Positions 1-5,580 of a stretch of 5,580 nt of DNA are shown here, one piece after another. Source of the stretch: Clostridia bacterium (GTDB lineage: Bacteria; Bacillota; Clostridia; Oscillospirales; Acutalibacteraceae). A program made the translations under genes and the position numbers. The stretch covers positions 1 to 5,580 of the forward strand of contig CAAFIS010000033.1 of the NCBI GenBank assembly GCA_900763035.1, given 5' to 3'. The notes beneath the pieces were generated by a model, which worked only from the letters and a program-made list of their open reading frames with translations, was not told where the DNA came from and did no database searches. Each line of letters opens with the position of its first letter. The first letter of the stretch is position 1.

Positions 1-51
1 CGATGCAGAGGACCAGACAGCGGCATTCGGCCGTTGTCCTGTTTTGCATCG
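1..51 (+). promoter_or_regulatory. Leader RNA hairpin upstream of xpt, candidate attenuator element
   Basis: An imperfect hairpin spans the start of the window. CGATGCA (1-7) is perfectly complementary to TGCATCG (45-51). Inside it, CAGCGGC (18-24) pairs with GCCGTTG (30-36) across the loop ATTCG with one G-U pair, and AGGA (9-12) pairs with TCCT (37-40) across a bulge. The segment 36-42 (GTCCTGT) can alternatively pair with ACAGGGAC (54-61) with one bulged G. Positions 54-61 are the 5' arm of the following terminator, so that pairing would act as an antiterminator. The fold is seen in the sequence; its regulatory role is inferred. xpt leaders in Firmicutes usually carry a guanine riboswitch, but I find none of the conserved aptamer core here. 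The aptamer, if present, lies upstream of the window. Confidence 0.5.
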
Positions 52-53
52 AC

Positions 54-87
54 ACAGGGACGTTCGACCGAGCGCCCCTGTTTTTTT
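54..87 (+). terminator. Intrinsic terminator in the xpt leader (attenuator)
   Basis: ACAGGG (54-59) pairs with CCCTGT (76-81). After one A-C mismatch, CGTTC (61-65) pairs with GAGCG (70-74), including one G-U pair, around the loop GACC. A run of seven T follows at 81-87. This is a textbook Rho-independent terminator. It ends only 24 bases before the xpt start codon and just ahead of its ribosome binding site, so it is better explained as a leader attenuator than as the end of an upstream gene. The latter remains possible because the sequence before base 1 is unseen. A competing antiterminator pairing (36-42 with 54-61) supports attenuation. Confidence 0.8.
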
Positions 88-96
88 GTTCGTCGA

Positions 97-103
97 GGGG
101 AGG
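97..103 (+). promoter_or_regulatory. Ribosome binding site of xpt
   Basis: GGGGAGG lies 8 bases before the ATG at 112. It fixes the xpt start there rather than at an in-frame ATG at 34, which would place the terminator hairpin inside the coding sequence and add residues not found in the family. Confidence 0.8.
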
Positions 104-111
104 ACAGGCTC

Positions 112-687
112 ATGCAGCTTTTGGAGGATCGCATCCGGCGCGACGGCAAGGTCGCGCCCGGCAACGTGCTGCGGGTGGACAGCTTCATCAATCACCAAAT
201 GGACATCGTGCTCATGGAGCAGCTGGCGCAGGAATTTCGCCGCCGCTTTTCCGGTGTGCGGGTGGACAAGGTGCTGACGGTGGAGGCCTCCGGCATCGCG
301 ATCGCCACGCTGGTGGCGCAGGCGTTCGGCGTGCCTCTGGTGTTCGCCAAAAAGGCCAAGACCGCTAACCTGCCGGATGATGTCTACGCCGCGACGGTGC
401 GCTCCTACACCCACGGCAACGTCAATCAGGTCATCGTTTCCAAGGAGTTCCTGCACAGCGGCGAGCACGTGCTGCTGATCGATGATTTCCTCGCCCGCGG
501 CGAGGCGCTGCAGGGGCTGATCGATCTGGTAAGCCAAGCGGGCGGCACGGTCGCCGGCGCGGGCATCCTGATCGAAAAGGCGTTCCAAGACGGCGGGCAG
601 CGTATCCGCAGCCAAGGCGTGCGGGTCGAGAGCCTGGCGCGCGTGCAGTCCATGAGCGACGACGGCGAGATCACGTTCGCCGACTGA
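112..687 (+). CDS. xpt: Xanthine phosphoribosyltransferase
   Basis: This 191-residue cytoplasmic enzyme transfers the phosphoribosyl group of PRPP to xanthine, giving XMP and feeding the guanine nucleotide pool; family members also use guanine more weakly. The protein can be aligned by eye with Bacillus subtilis Xpt along its length: VDSFINHQMD at residues 22-31, VEASGIAIA at 57-65, VPLVFAKKAK at 74-83, the PRPP loop VLLIDDFLARGEA at 120-132 with its paired acidic residues, and the C-terminal RVESLARVQS at 171-180. Length matches the family (about 190 residues). The start is chosen from the GGGGAGG site and from the family N-terminus. It is the first gene after a leader terminator and is followed, after 64 bases with no terminator, by a nucleoside-type ABC transporter. 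That context fits purine salvage controlled at the level of transcription elongation. No key motif appears missing. Confidence 0.95.
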   Translation: MQLLEDRIRRDGKVAPGNVLRVDSFINHQMDIVLMEQLAQEFRRRFSGVRVDKVLTVEASGIAIATLVAQAFGVPLVFAKKAKTANLPDDVYAATVRSYTHGNVNQVIVSKEFLHSGEHVLLIDDFLARGEALQGLIDLVSQAGGTVAGAGILIEKAFQDGGQRIRSQGVRVESLARVQSMSDDGEITFAD

Positions 688-738
688 ATCCGTCTCCATT
701 CGCCGGATGGCGATCCACATATCCACTAACGAACAAAC

Positions 739-744
739 GGAGGA
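739..744 (+). promoter_or_regulatory. Ribosome binding site of the BMP lipoprotein gene
   Basis: GGAGGA lies 7 bases before the ATG at 752. It selects this start over the in-frame ATG at 707, which would add 15 polar residues in front of the signal peptide and has no good ribosome binding site. Confidence 0.8.
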
Positions 745-751
745 AGAGAAC

Positions 752-2023
752 ATGAAAAAAATCCTGGCTATCGTTCTGGCTCTGGTCATGGTCCTGGCTC
801 TGGCCGCCTGCGGCGGAACGCAGACGAACGCCCGCAAAGGCATGAGCGAAGATCTTCTGCCCCGCAAAGCCGTCAGCACCACCGTACAGATCCCGGACGA
901 TTTCAAGATCGGCATGATCTGCCTGCATGACGAGAACTCCACCTACGACAACAACTTCATCCAGGCGCTCAAGTCCGTCAAAGAGGGCCTCGGCCTGAAG
1001 GATGAGCAGGTCGTCATCGTCCCGAACATCGGCGAGGACAACTCCTGCTACGACACGGCTGTGGATCTCGCCGGCAGCAAGGGCTGCAAGGTCGTATTCG
1101 CCGACTCCTTCGGCCACGAGCAGTTCCTCGCGCGTGCCGCGAAGGAATATCCGAACGTCCAGTTCTGCCATGCGACCGGCACCTCGGCCAAGACCGGCGG
1201 CATCAAGAACCTGCACAATGCGTTCGCTTCCATCTATGAGGGCCGTTATCTGGCCGGTATCGCCGCGGGCATGAAGCTCAACGAGATGATCGAGAGCGGC
1301 AAGATCACGAAGGAGCAGGCCGTCATCGGCTACGTCGGCGCCTTCACCTATGCGGAAGTCGTTTCCGGCATGACCTCCTTCTACCTCGGCGCCCGCTCGG
1401 TGTGCGAGAGCGCGACCATGAAGGTCCGCTACACCGGTTCTTGGTACGATCAGTCCAAGGAGCAGGAAGCTGCGAAGTCCCTGATCGAGACCGACAAGTG
1501 CGTGCTGATCAGCCAGCATGCCGACTCCCTCGGTGCCCCCACCGCCTGCGAGCTGGCCGGTGTGCCGAACGTGTCCTACAACGGCAGCACCTACTCCGCC
1601 GGTAAGAACACCTTCATCGTTTCCTCTGCGATCAACTGGGCGCCCTACTTCAAGTACATCATCGAGACCGTGGTCAGCGGCGGCGAGATCGACGCCGACT
1701 GGTGCGGTGATATCGACGCGAACTCCGTCGTGCTCAGCGGCCTGAACCAGGATGTTGCCGCCGAGGGCACCGCCGCCAAGATCGACGAGGCGGTCAAGGC
1801 GTTCGCCGCCGGCACCCTGCACGTGTTCGACACCAGCAAGTTCACCGTTGAGGGCAAGACCATGACCGAGTACATGATCGACTTCGACGGCGACAAGACC
1901 GCCGAGAGCAACGTCATCCACGACGGCTACTTCGACGAGTCCAACGCGAAGCAGTTCCGCTCCGCGCCGTACTTCGATCTGACCATCGACGGTGTGACCA
2001 ACCTGAACACCAACTTCGGCTGA
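752..2023 (+). CDS. BMP/PnrA-family lipoprotein, ABC transporter solute-binding protein (nucleoside type)
   Basis: A 423-residue extracellular, membrane-anchored binding protein that should deliver a purine nucleoside or related compound to the permeases encoded downstream. Residues 1-20 are a lipoprotein signal peptide: Lys-Lys, a hydrophobic stretch rich in Leu/Val/Ala, then the lipobox LAAC with the lipidated Cys at 20. A flexible linker follows, then the two-lobe BMP fold (PF02608 type). It opens with FKIGMICLHDENSTYDNNF at 51-69 and continues with EGRYLAGIAAGMKL at 163-176, IGYVGAFTYAEVVSGM at 192-207, and the segment around YTGSWYD (227-233) and LISQHADSLGAP (252-263). The fold and neighbours match the NupN/BmpA/PnrA group. 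It is longer than the usual members (roughly 340-360 residues) because of an acidic C-terminal part (about 335-423) ending in a RSAPYFDL-containing tail, typical of a clostridial subgroup as far as I recall. The ligand cannot be read from sequence; nucleoside is inferred from family and from xpt next door. Confidence 0.9.
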   Translation: MKKILAIVLALVMVLALAACGGTQTNARKGMSEDLLPRKAVSTTVQIPDDFKIGMICLHDENSTYDNNFIQALKSVKEGLGLKDEQVVIVPNIGEDNSCYDTAVDLAGSKGCKVVFADSFGHEQFLARAAKEYPNVQFCHATGTSAKTGGIKNLHNAFASIYEGRYLAGIAAGMKLNEMIESGKITKEQAVIGYVGAFTYAEVVSGMTSFYLGARSVCESATMKVRYTGSWYDQSKEQEAAKSLIETDKCVLISQHADSLGAPTACELAGVPNVSYNGSTYSAGKNTFIVSSAINWAPYFKYIIETVVSGGEIDADWCGDIDANSVVLSGLNQDVAAEGTAAKIDEAVKAFAAGTLHVFDTSKFTVEGKTMTEYMIDFDGDKTAESNVIHDGYFDESNAKQFRSAPYFDLTIDGVTNLNTNFG

Positions 2024-2025
2024 GC

Positions 2026-2086
2026 AAAGAACCGATCCGATGTCCCCCCACCGATCCGCGCGACCGGTGGGGGGATCGGGTTCTTT
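2026..2086 (+). terminator. Large hairpin after the lipoprotein gene, probable partial terminator or mRNA stabiliser
   Basis: The hairpin starts 3 bases after the stop codon. AAAGAACC (2026-2033) is perfectly complementary to GGTTCTTT (2079-2086). Nested within, CCCCCCACCG (2044-2053) pairs perfectly with CGGTGGGGGG (2065-2074) around an 11-base loop, with GAT/ATC pairing and a bulge between the stems. The T-rich end (TTCTTT) is itself in the stem and only moderately T-rich, so termination may be incomplete. Between a binding-protein gene and its ATPase gene, such hairpins commonly leave more mRNA for the binding protein. ACCGATCCG is directly repeated at 2031-2039 and 2050-2058. Confidence 0.7.
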
Positions 2087-2145
2087 ACGCGGGGATCCCC
2101 CGCGCCATTTTGACGAAAGACGAGCAACGCGGGGATCCCGCATTT
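2087..2145 (+). repeat. Two copies of a small GC-rich hairpin motif before the ATPase gene
   Basis: ACGCGGGGATCCC occurs at 2087-2099 and again at 2127-2139, exactly 40 bases apart. The first copy folds as CGCGGGG (2088-2094) with CCCCGCG (2098-2104) around a 3-base loop and is followed by CCATTTTG. The second folds as GCGGG (2129-2133) with CCCGC (2137-2141) and is followed by ATTTGG, running directly into the ribosome binding site at 2146. Repeat and folds are seen in the sequence. A role as an operator, weak secondary terminator or RNA element is not decided. Confidence 0.55.
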
Positions 2146-2152
2146 GGGGAGG
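2146..2152 (+). promoter_or_regulatory. Ribosome binding site of the ATPase gene
   Basis: GGGGAGG ends 6 bases before the GTG at 2159, which decides that start. The in-frame TTG at 2144 overlaps this site and cannot be served by it. The site directly abuts the second small hairpin (2129-2141). Confidence 0.75.
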
Positions 2153-2158
2153 TTTGTT

Positions 2159-3703
2159 GTGAACGCGCTTGAATTACGCCACGTGACCAAACGTTTCGGC
2201 GAGCAGGTCATCGCCAACCGGGACGTCAGCATGACCGTCCGGCAGGGCGAGATCTTGGCCGTGCTGGGCGAGAACGGCAGCGGCAAGACCACGCTGATGA
2301 ACATGATCGCCGGGATCTATCACCCGGACGAGGGCGAGATCCTTGTGGGCGGAAAGCCCGCCTCGATCAACTCGCCGCGCGATGCCTTCGATTACGGCAT
2401 CGGGATGATCCACCAGCATTTCAAGCTGGTCGACGTGTTCACGGCGACCGAGAACATCGTACTGGGCATCGACGACGGCCGCCGCTTCAGCCTGCGCGAC
2501 GCAGCGAAACGGGTGGCCGAGATCTCGGCCCGCTACGGCTTCGATATCGACCCGAAAAAGAAGATCTATGCCATGTCGGTGTCCGAAAAGCAGACCGTCG
2601 AGATCGTGAAGGTCCTGTACCGCGGCGCGGACATCCTGATCTTGGACGAGCCGACGGCCGTGCTGACCCCGCAGGAAACGGATAAGCTGTTCGCCATCCT
2701 GCGCCGGATGCGTGACGACGGCAAGTCCATTCTGATCATCACGCACAAGCTCAATGAGGTGATGAGCCTGTCCGACCGTGTGGCGGTGCTGCGCAAGGGC
2801 GAGTACATCGGCACGGTGGAAACGGCGCACACGTCCGAGGCGGAGCTGACCGAGATGATGGTCGGCAAAAAGATCACGCTGAACATCGAGCGCACCGCGC
2901 CGCACGACCCCGCCGACCGGCTGATCGTGCGCGGCGCCGACTGCGTCAACCGCGACGGTGTACGGCTGCTCGACGACGTCAGCTTCACTGCCCGCAGCGG
3001 CGAGATCTTGGGCATCGCCGGCATCGCCGGTTCCGGCCAGCGCGAGCTGCTGGAGGCGATCGCCGGGCTGCAGCAGCTGTCCGGCGGCGAGATCCTGTAT
3101 CAGGATCCCGCCACGGGCAAGACCGAAGATCTGCGCGATAAGACCCCCATGCAGATCCGCGAGCTGGGCGTTCGGCTCTCCTTCGTGCCGGAGGATCGCC
3201 TGGGCATGGGCCTTGTCGGCAACATGGACATCATCGACAACATGATGCTGCGCAGCTACCGCAAGGGCCGCTCGGTGTTCGTCGACCGGGAGCCGCCGCG
3301 CAAGCTGGCCGATCAGATCATCGAGGACCTGGAGGTCGCGACCCCCGGACCGAACACGCCGGTGCGCCGGCTGTCCGGCGGCAATGTGCAGAAGGTGCTG
3401 GTCGGACGCGAGATCGCCAGCGCACCGACGGTGCTGATGGCGGCCTACCCCGTGCGCGGACTGGACATCAACTCCTCGTATCTGATCTATAACCTCCTCA
3501 ACCGACAAAAGGAGGAAGGCGTGGCCGTCATCTTCGTCGGTGAGGATCTGGATGTGCTGATGGCGCTTTGCGACCGGATCATGGTGATCGGCGGCGGCCG
3601 GGTGACCGGGATGCTGGACGGCCGCAGCGCCACGAAGGAAGAGATCGGCCTGCTGATGACCCAAACGGGAAAGGCGAAAAAGGCCGACAGGAAGGAGGGG
3701 TGA
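2159..3703 (+). CDS. Nucleoside ABC transporter ATPase, two fused nucleotide-binding domains (NupO/YufO type)
   Basis: A 514-residue cytoplasmic ATPase with two ABC domains in tandem, as in the sugar/nucleoside importers of the RbsA-like group; it powers the two permeases encoded just downstream. Domain 1 (about 4-240) is complete in its catalytic parts: Walker A GENGSGKT at 37-44, Q-loop Gln86, Walker B ILILDEPT at 159-166 and H-loop His196. Its signature is altered (MSVSEKQ at 139-145, where LSVGxQQ is common). Domain 2 (about 254-500) has a Walker A region without the lysine (GIAGSGQRE at 288-296) and a good signature LSGGN at 405-409. Its Walker B region reads AAYPVRGLD (428-436) with no catalytic Glu, and GED replaces the H-loop His. 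Loss of Walker A lysine in domain 2 is normal for this family. The start is GTG. The stop is 3 bases before the next gene, so translation is likely coupled. Length is typical (about 510). Confidence 0.93.
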   Translation: MNALELRHVTKRFGEQVIANRDVSMTVRQGEILAVLGENGSGKTTLMNMIAGIYHPDEGEILVGGKPASINSPRDAFDYGIGMIHQHFKLVDVFTATENIVLGIDDGRRFSLRDAAKRVAEISARYGFDIDPKKKIYAMSVSEKQTVEIVKVLYRGADILILDEPTAVLTPQETDKLFAILRRMRDDGKSILIITHKLNEVMSLSDRVAVLRKGEYIGTVETAHTSEAELTEMMVGKKITLNIERTAPHDPADRLIVRGADCVNRDGVRLLDDVSFTARSGEILGIAGIAGSGQRELLEAIAGLQQLSGGEILYQDPATGKTEDLRDKTPMQIRELGVRLSFVPEDRLGMGLVGNMDIIDNMMLRSYRKGRSVFVDREPPRKLADQIIEDLEVATPGPNTPVRRLSGGNVQKVLVGREIASAPTVLMAAYPVRGLDINSSYLIYNLLNRQKEEGVAVIFVGEDLDVLMALCDRIMVIGGGRVTGMLDGRSATKEEIGLLMTQTGKAKKADRKEG

Positions 3704-3706
3704 ACC

Positions 3707-4825
3707 GTGAGCAAGAAAAAAGATGCGGCCCGTCACCACGAGCCGCTGCTGTATGTGACCAAACGCGATCACGTGCCGCTGCGCACGGCGATCCTCGCCC
3801 GGGCGATCGCGCTCGCCGTTGCGGTGGTCGTGTGTGCCGGCGTGACCAAGCTGCTGACCGGCGACGATCCGCTGTCGATCTTCGGCACGATGATCCACGG
3901 CGCGGTGGGGCAAGGCCGTCTGCTCGTCTCGCTGCACGATCTGGCGATCCTGCTGTGCATCTCGCTGGCGGTGACGCCCGCGTTCCGGATGCGCTTTTGG
4001 AACACCGGCGCCGAGGGGCAGACGCTGATCGGCTGTCTGGCCACGGCGGTGTGCATGTTCTCGCTGGGCGGGAAGGTGCCGGACTGGCTGCTGACCGTGA
4101 TCATGGCCGCGGCGGCGATCGCCGCCGGCATGATCTGGGGCATGATCCCGGCGTTCTTCAAGGCCAACTGGGGCACGAACGAAACGCTGTTCACCCTGAT
4201 GATGAACTATGTCGCGATCCAGCTGATCGAGTTCTTCCTGAAGATCGCCGACAAGACCGGCTCCAACGTCGTCGGACCTAACCTGCTCAGCCACGGCTGG
4301 TTCCCGGAGATCTTTGGGGTAAAATACCTGCTCAACATCCTGATCGTTGCGGTGATGACGGTGCTGATGACCGTATACCTGCGCTACAGCAAGCACGGGT
4401 ACGAGATCTCGGTCGTCGGCGAGAGCGAGAACACCGCCCGTTATATCGGCATCAACGTCAAAAAGGTCGTGATCCGCACGATGGCGCTCTCCGGCGCGGT
4501 GTGCGGCATCGCAGGGCTGCTGCTGGTGGGCGGTTCGTCCCACTCCATCGATGCGAACCTCGTCGACGGGCGCGGCTTCACGGCGATCATGGTGTCGTGG
4601 CTGGCGAAGTTCGATCCGATCATGATGGTGCTGACCACCGCGCTGCTGGTGTTTTTGTCGCGCGGCGCGGACGAGGTCAGCTCCCGCTTCGGCCTCAACG
4701 GCGATTTTTCCGAGATCCTGACCGGGATCATCCTGTTCTTCATCATCGGATGCGAGTTCTTCATCCACTATCGCGTCCATCTGAGCCACCGCAAAAAAGC
4801 GGACGCCGTCGAGGAGGGGAATTGA
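3707..4825 (+). CDS. Nucleoside ABC transporter permease 1 (NupP/YufP type)
   Basis: A 372-residue integral membrane protein forming one half of the import channel, of the BPD_transp_2 (PF02653) family. It has a polar cytoplasmic N-terminus (1-28) and about eight or nine hydrophobic segments, near residues 29-50, 76-92, 104-122, 127-150, 160-180, 207-226, 255-276, 292-316 and 335-355. It ends in a charged tail. Family landmarks are FRMRFWNTGAEGQTLIG at 93-109, NETLFTLMMNYVA at 158-170 and the cytoplasmic stretch SKHGYEISVVGESENTARY at 228-246, which probably lies in the coupling region that contacts the ATPase. The GTG start has GGAGGGG (3694-3700) 6 bases upstream. The gene begins 3 bases after the ATPase stop and ends 1 base before the second permease, so these are co-expressed subunits. 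Substrate is inferred from family and operon, not from visible binding residues. Confidence 0.92.
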   Translation: MSKKKDAARHHEPLLYVTKRDHVPLRTAILARAIALAVAVVVCAGVTKLLTGDDPLSIFGTMIHGAVGQGRLLVSLHDLAILLCISLAVTPAFRMRFWNTGAEGQTLIGCLATAVCMFSLGGKVPDWLLTVIMAAAAIAAGMIWGMIPAFFKANWGTNETLFTLMMNYVAIQLIEFFLKIADKTGSNVVGPNLLSHGWFPEIFGVKYLLNILIVAVMTVLMTVYLRYSKHGYEISVVGESENTARYIGINVKKVVIRTMALSGAVCGIAGLLLVGGSSHSIDANLVDGRGFTAIMVSWLAKFDPIMMVLTTALLVFLSRGADEVSSRFGLNGDFSEILTGIILFFIIGCEFFIHYRVHLSHRKKADAVEEGN

Positions 4826-4826
4826 C

Positions 4827-5580
4827 ATGGGCACTGCGATCGTTTTTATCCAAAGCGCGATCATGCAGGGCACGCCGCTGCTGTTCGGCGCGACCGGCGA
4901 GATCCTGACCGAAAAGTCCGGCAACCTTAACCTCGGCATCCCCGGCATCATGTACATCGGCGCGATCTCCGGCGTCGTGGGCGGGTTCTTCTACCAGAAC
5001 TACAGCTACCCGGTCATCCCCTTCCTTGCCGTGCTGATCCCGCTGCTGTGCAGCTTGGCGGGCGCGCTGCTCGCCTCGCTGCTGTACTGCTTTTTGACCA
5101 TCACGCTGAAGGCTAACCAGAACGTGACCGGTCTGGCGCTGACCACCTTCGGCGTGGGCATCGGCAACTTCTTCGGCGGCTCGCTGATCAAGATCGTCAA
5201 AAGCGACGTGCCGTTTTTGTCCCTGACCGATATCGCGCGCGCCTATAAGTCGACGCTGCCCTTCGCGGACAGTCTGGGCGACGTCGGCAAGCTGCTGTTC
5301 TCCTATGGCTTCCTCGTCTATCTTTCGGTGATCTTGGCCGTGGCGACGGGCATCTTCCTGTCGCGCACGCGCGCCGGACTGCACCTGCGCGCCGTGGGCG
5401 AGAACCCCGCCACCGCCGACGCCGCCGGCATCAACGTCACCCGCTACAAATACGTCGCCACCTGCGTCGGCGGCATGATCGCCGGGCTGGGCGGCCTGTT
5501 CTACATCGTCGACTACAGCAACGGCATCTGGTCGAACAACGGCTTCGGCGACCGCGGCTGGCTGGCGATCGCGATCGTGA
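4827..5580 (+). CDS. Nucleoside ABC transporter permease 2 (NupQ/YufQ type), 3' end outside the window
   Basis: The first 251 codons of the second channel subunit are present, open to the last base of the window. Homologues run to about 310-320 residues, so the last fifth is missing because of the window edge and not because of damage. The start ATG has GAGGAGGGG (4811-4819) 7 bases upstream and follows the first permease stop by one base. Hydrophobic segments lie near residues 38-55, 62-91, 100-120, 158-178, 208-228 and from 244. Family landmarks are GEILTEKSGNLNLGIPGIM at 24-42, QNVTGLALTTFG at 98-109 and the cytoplasmic loop LRAVGENPATADAAGINVT at 187-205, the counterpart of the SVVGESENTARYIGINV loop in permease 1. 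It is again a BPD_transp_2 protein and should pair with permease 1 as a heterodimer. Confidence 0.92.
   Translation, partial: MGTAIVFIQSAIMQGTPLLFGATGEILTEKSGNLNLGIPGIMYIGAISGVVGGFFYQNYSYPVIPFLAVLIPLLCSLAGALLASLLYCFLTITLKANQNVTGLALTTFGVGIGNFFGGSLIKIVKSDVPFLSLTDIARAYKSTLPFADSLGDVGKLLFSYGFLVYLSVILAVATGIFLSRTRAGLHLRAVGENPATADAAGINVTRYKYVATCVGGMIAGLGGLFYIVDYSNGIWSNNGFGDRGWLAIAIV

Noticed and set aside
1..51. Guanine riboswitch aptamer in the visible leader
   Set aside because: The region folds as a single arm and lacks the conserved junction sequences and two kissing-loop hairpins of the purine aptamer. If present, it is upstream of base 1.
700..713. Short hairpin TCGCC-GGAT-GGCGA between xpt and the lipoprotein gene
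   Set aside because: It has five base pairs and no T-tract, so it is not a terminator. Read-through from xpt is the simpler reading.
2110..2115. TTGACG resembling a -35 promoter box before the ATPase gene
   Set aside because: No TATAAT-like element occurs at 16-18 bases downstream; that position is inside the GGGGATCCC repeat. A separate promoter for the ATPase gene is not supported.
671..2143. Minus-strand open frame of 490 codons opposite the lipoprotein gene
   Set aside because: It lies fully antisense to a clearly recognised gene, is low-complexity (rich in Gly, Val, Asp, Arg), has no recognisable domain and reflects the codon bias of a GC-rich plus-strand gene.
2144..2158. Upstream TTG start giving the ATPase five extra residues
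   Set aside because: The TTG overlaps the GGGGAGG ribosome binding site, whereas the GTG at 2159 has ideal spacing and fits the family N-terminus.
2174..4957. Minus-strand open frame of 927 codons across the ATPase and permease genes
   Set aside because: It spans three real plus-strand genes and translates to His/Gln/Asp/Arg-rich low-complexity sequence, the usual mirror of Leu/Val/Ile-rich codons in GC-rich DNA. No ribosome binding site or domain supports it.

Overview
The window is a compact, GC-rich (roughly 60% by eye), entirely plus-strand gene cluster that reads as one purine salvage and nucleoside uptake operon. The proteins resemble those of high-GC Clostridia (Oscillospiraceae/Ruminococcaceae-like). 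The clues are the lipoprotein signal peptide style (MKKILAIVLALVMVLALAACGG), strong GGAGG-type ribosome binding sites, an xpt gene behind a leader terminator, and the 'YDNNF' subtype of BMP binding protein. This placement is inferred from style, not from a database match.

Layout: positions 1-111 are an RNA leader. It has an imperfect hairpin (1-51) and an intrinsic terminator with a seven-T tract (54-87), only 24 bases ahead of the first start codon. A segment of the first hairpin can instead pair with the 5' arm of the terminator, which is the layout of a transcription attenuator. xpt genes of Firmicutes are classically controlled by a guanine riboswitch; its aptamer would have to lie upstream of base 1 and is not visible here. 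Next come xanthine phosphoribosyltransferase (112-687), a BMP/PnrA-family lipoprotein that binds the transported solute (752-2023), and a 135-base gap holding a large hairpin and two copies of a small GC-rich hairpin. Then follow a double-domain sugar-ABC-type ATPase (2159-3703), a first permease (3707-4825) and a second permease (from 4827, cut by the window end). The last three genes are separated by only 3 and 1 bases and are surely co-transcribed.

How they work together: the lipoprotein captures a nucleoside (or related purine compound) outside the membrane, the two permeases form the channel and the fused double ATPase drives import. Xpt turns the xanthine base (and guanine, more weakly) into the nucleotide using PRPP. 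The nearest characterised relatives are the Bacillus subtilis NupNOPQ guanosine importer and the spirochaete PnrABCDE system. No promoter is visible in the window. The leader terminator probably gates the whole operon, and the hairpin after the lipoprotein gene probably lowers expression of the ATPase and permeases relative to the binding protein. The cluster looks like a variant of a known system rather than an entirely new one. The most interesting details are the leader RNA, the repeated hairpins before the ATPase gene, and an ATPase in which all parts of one of the two composite ATP sites are degenerate.
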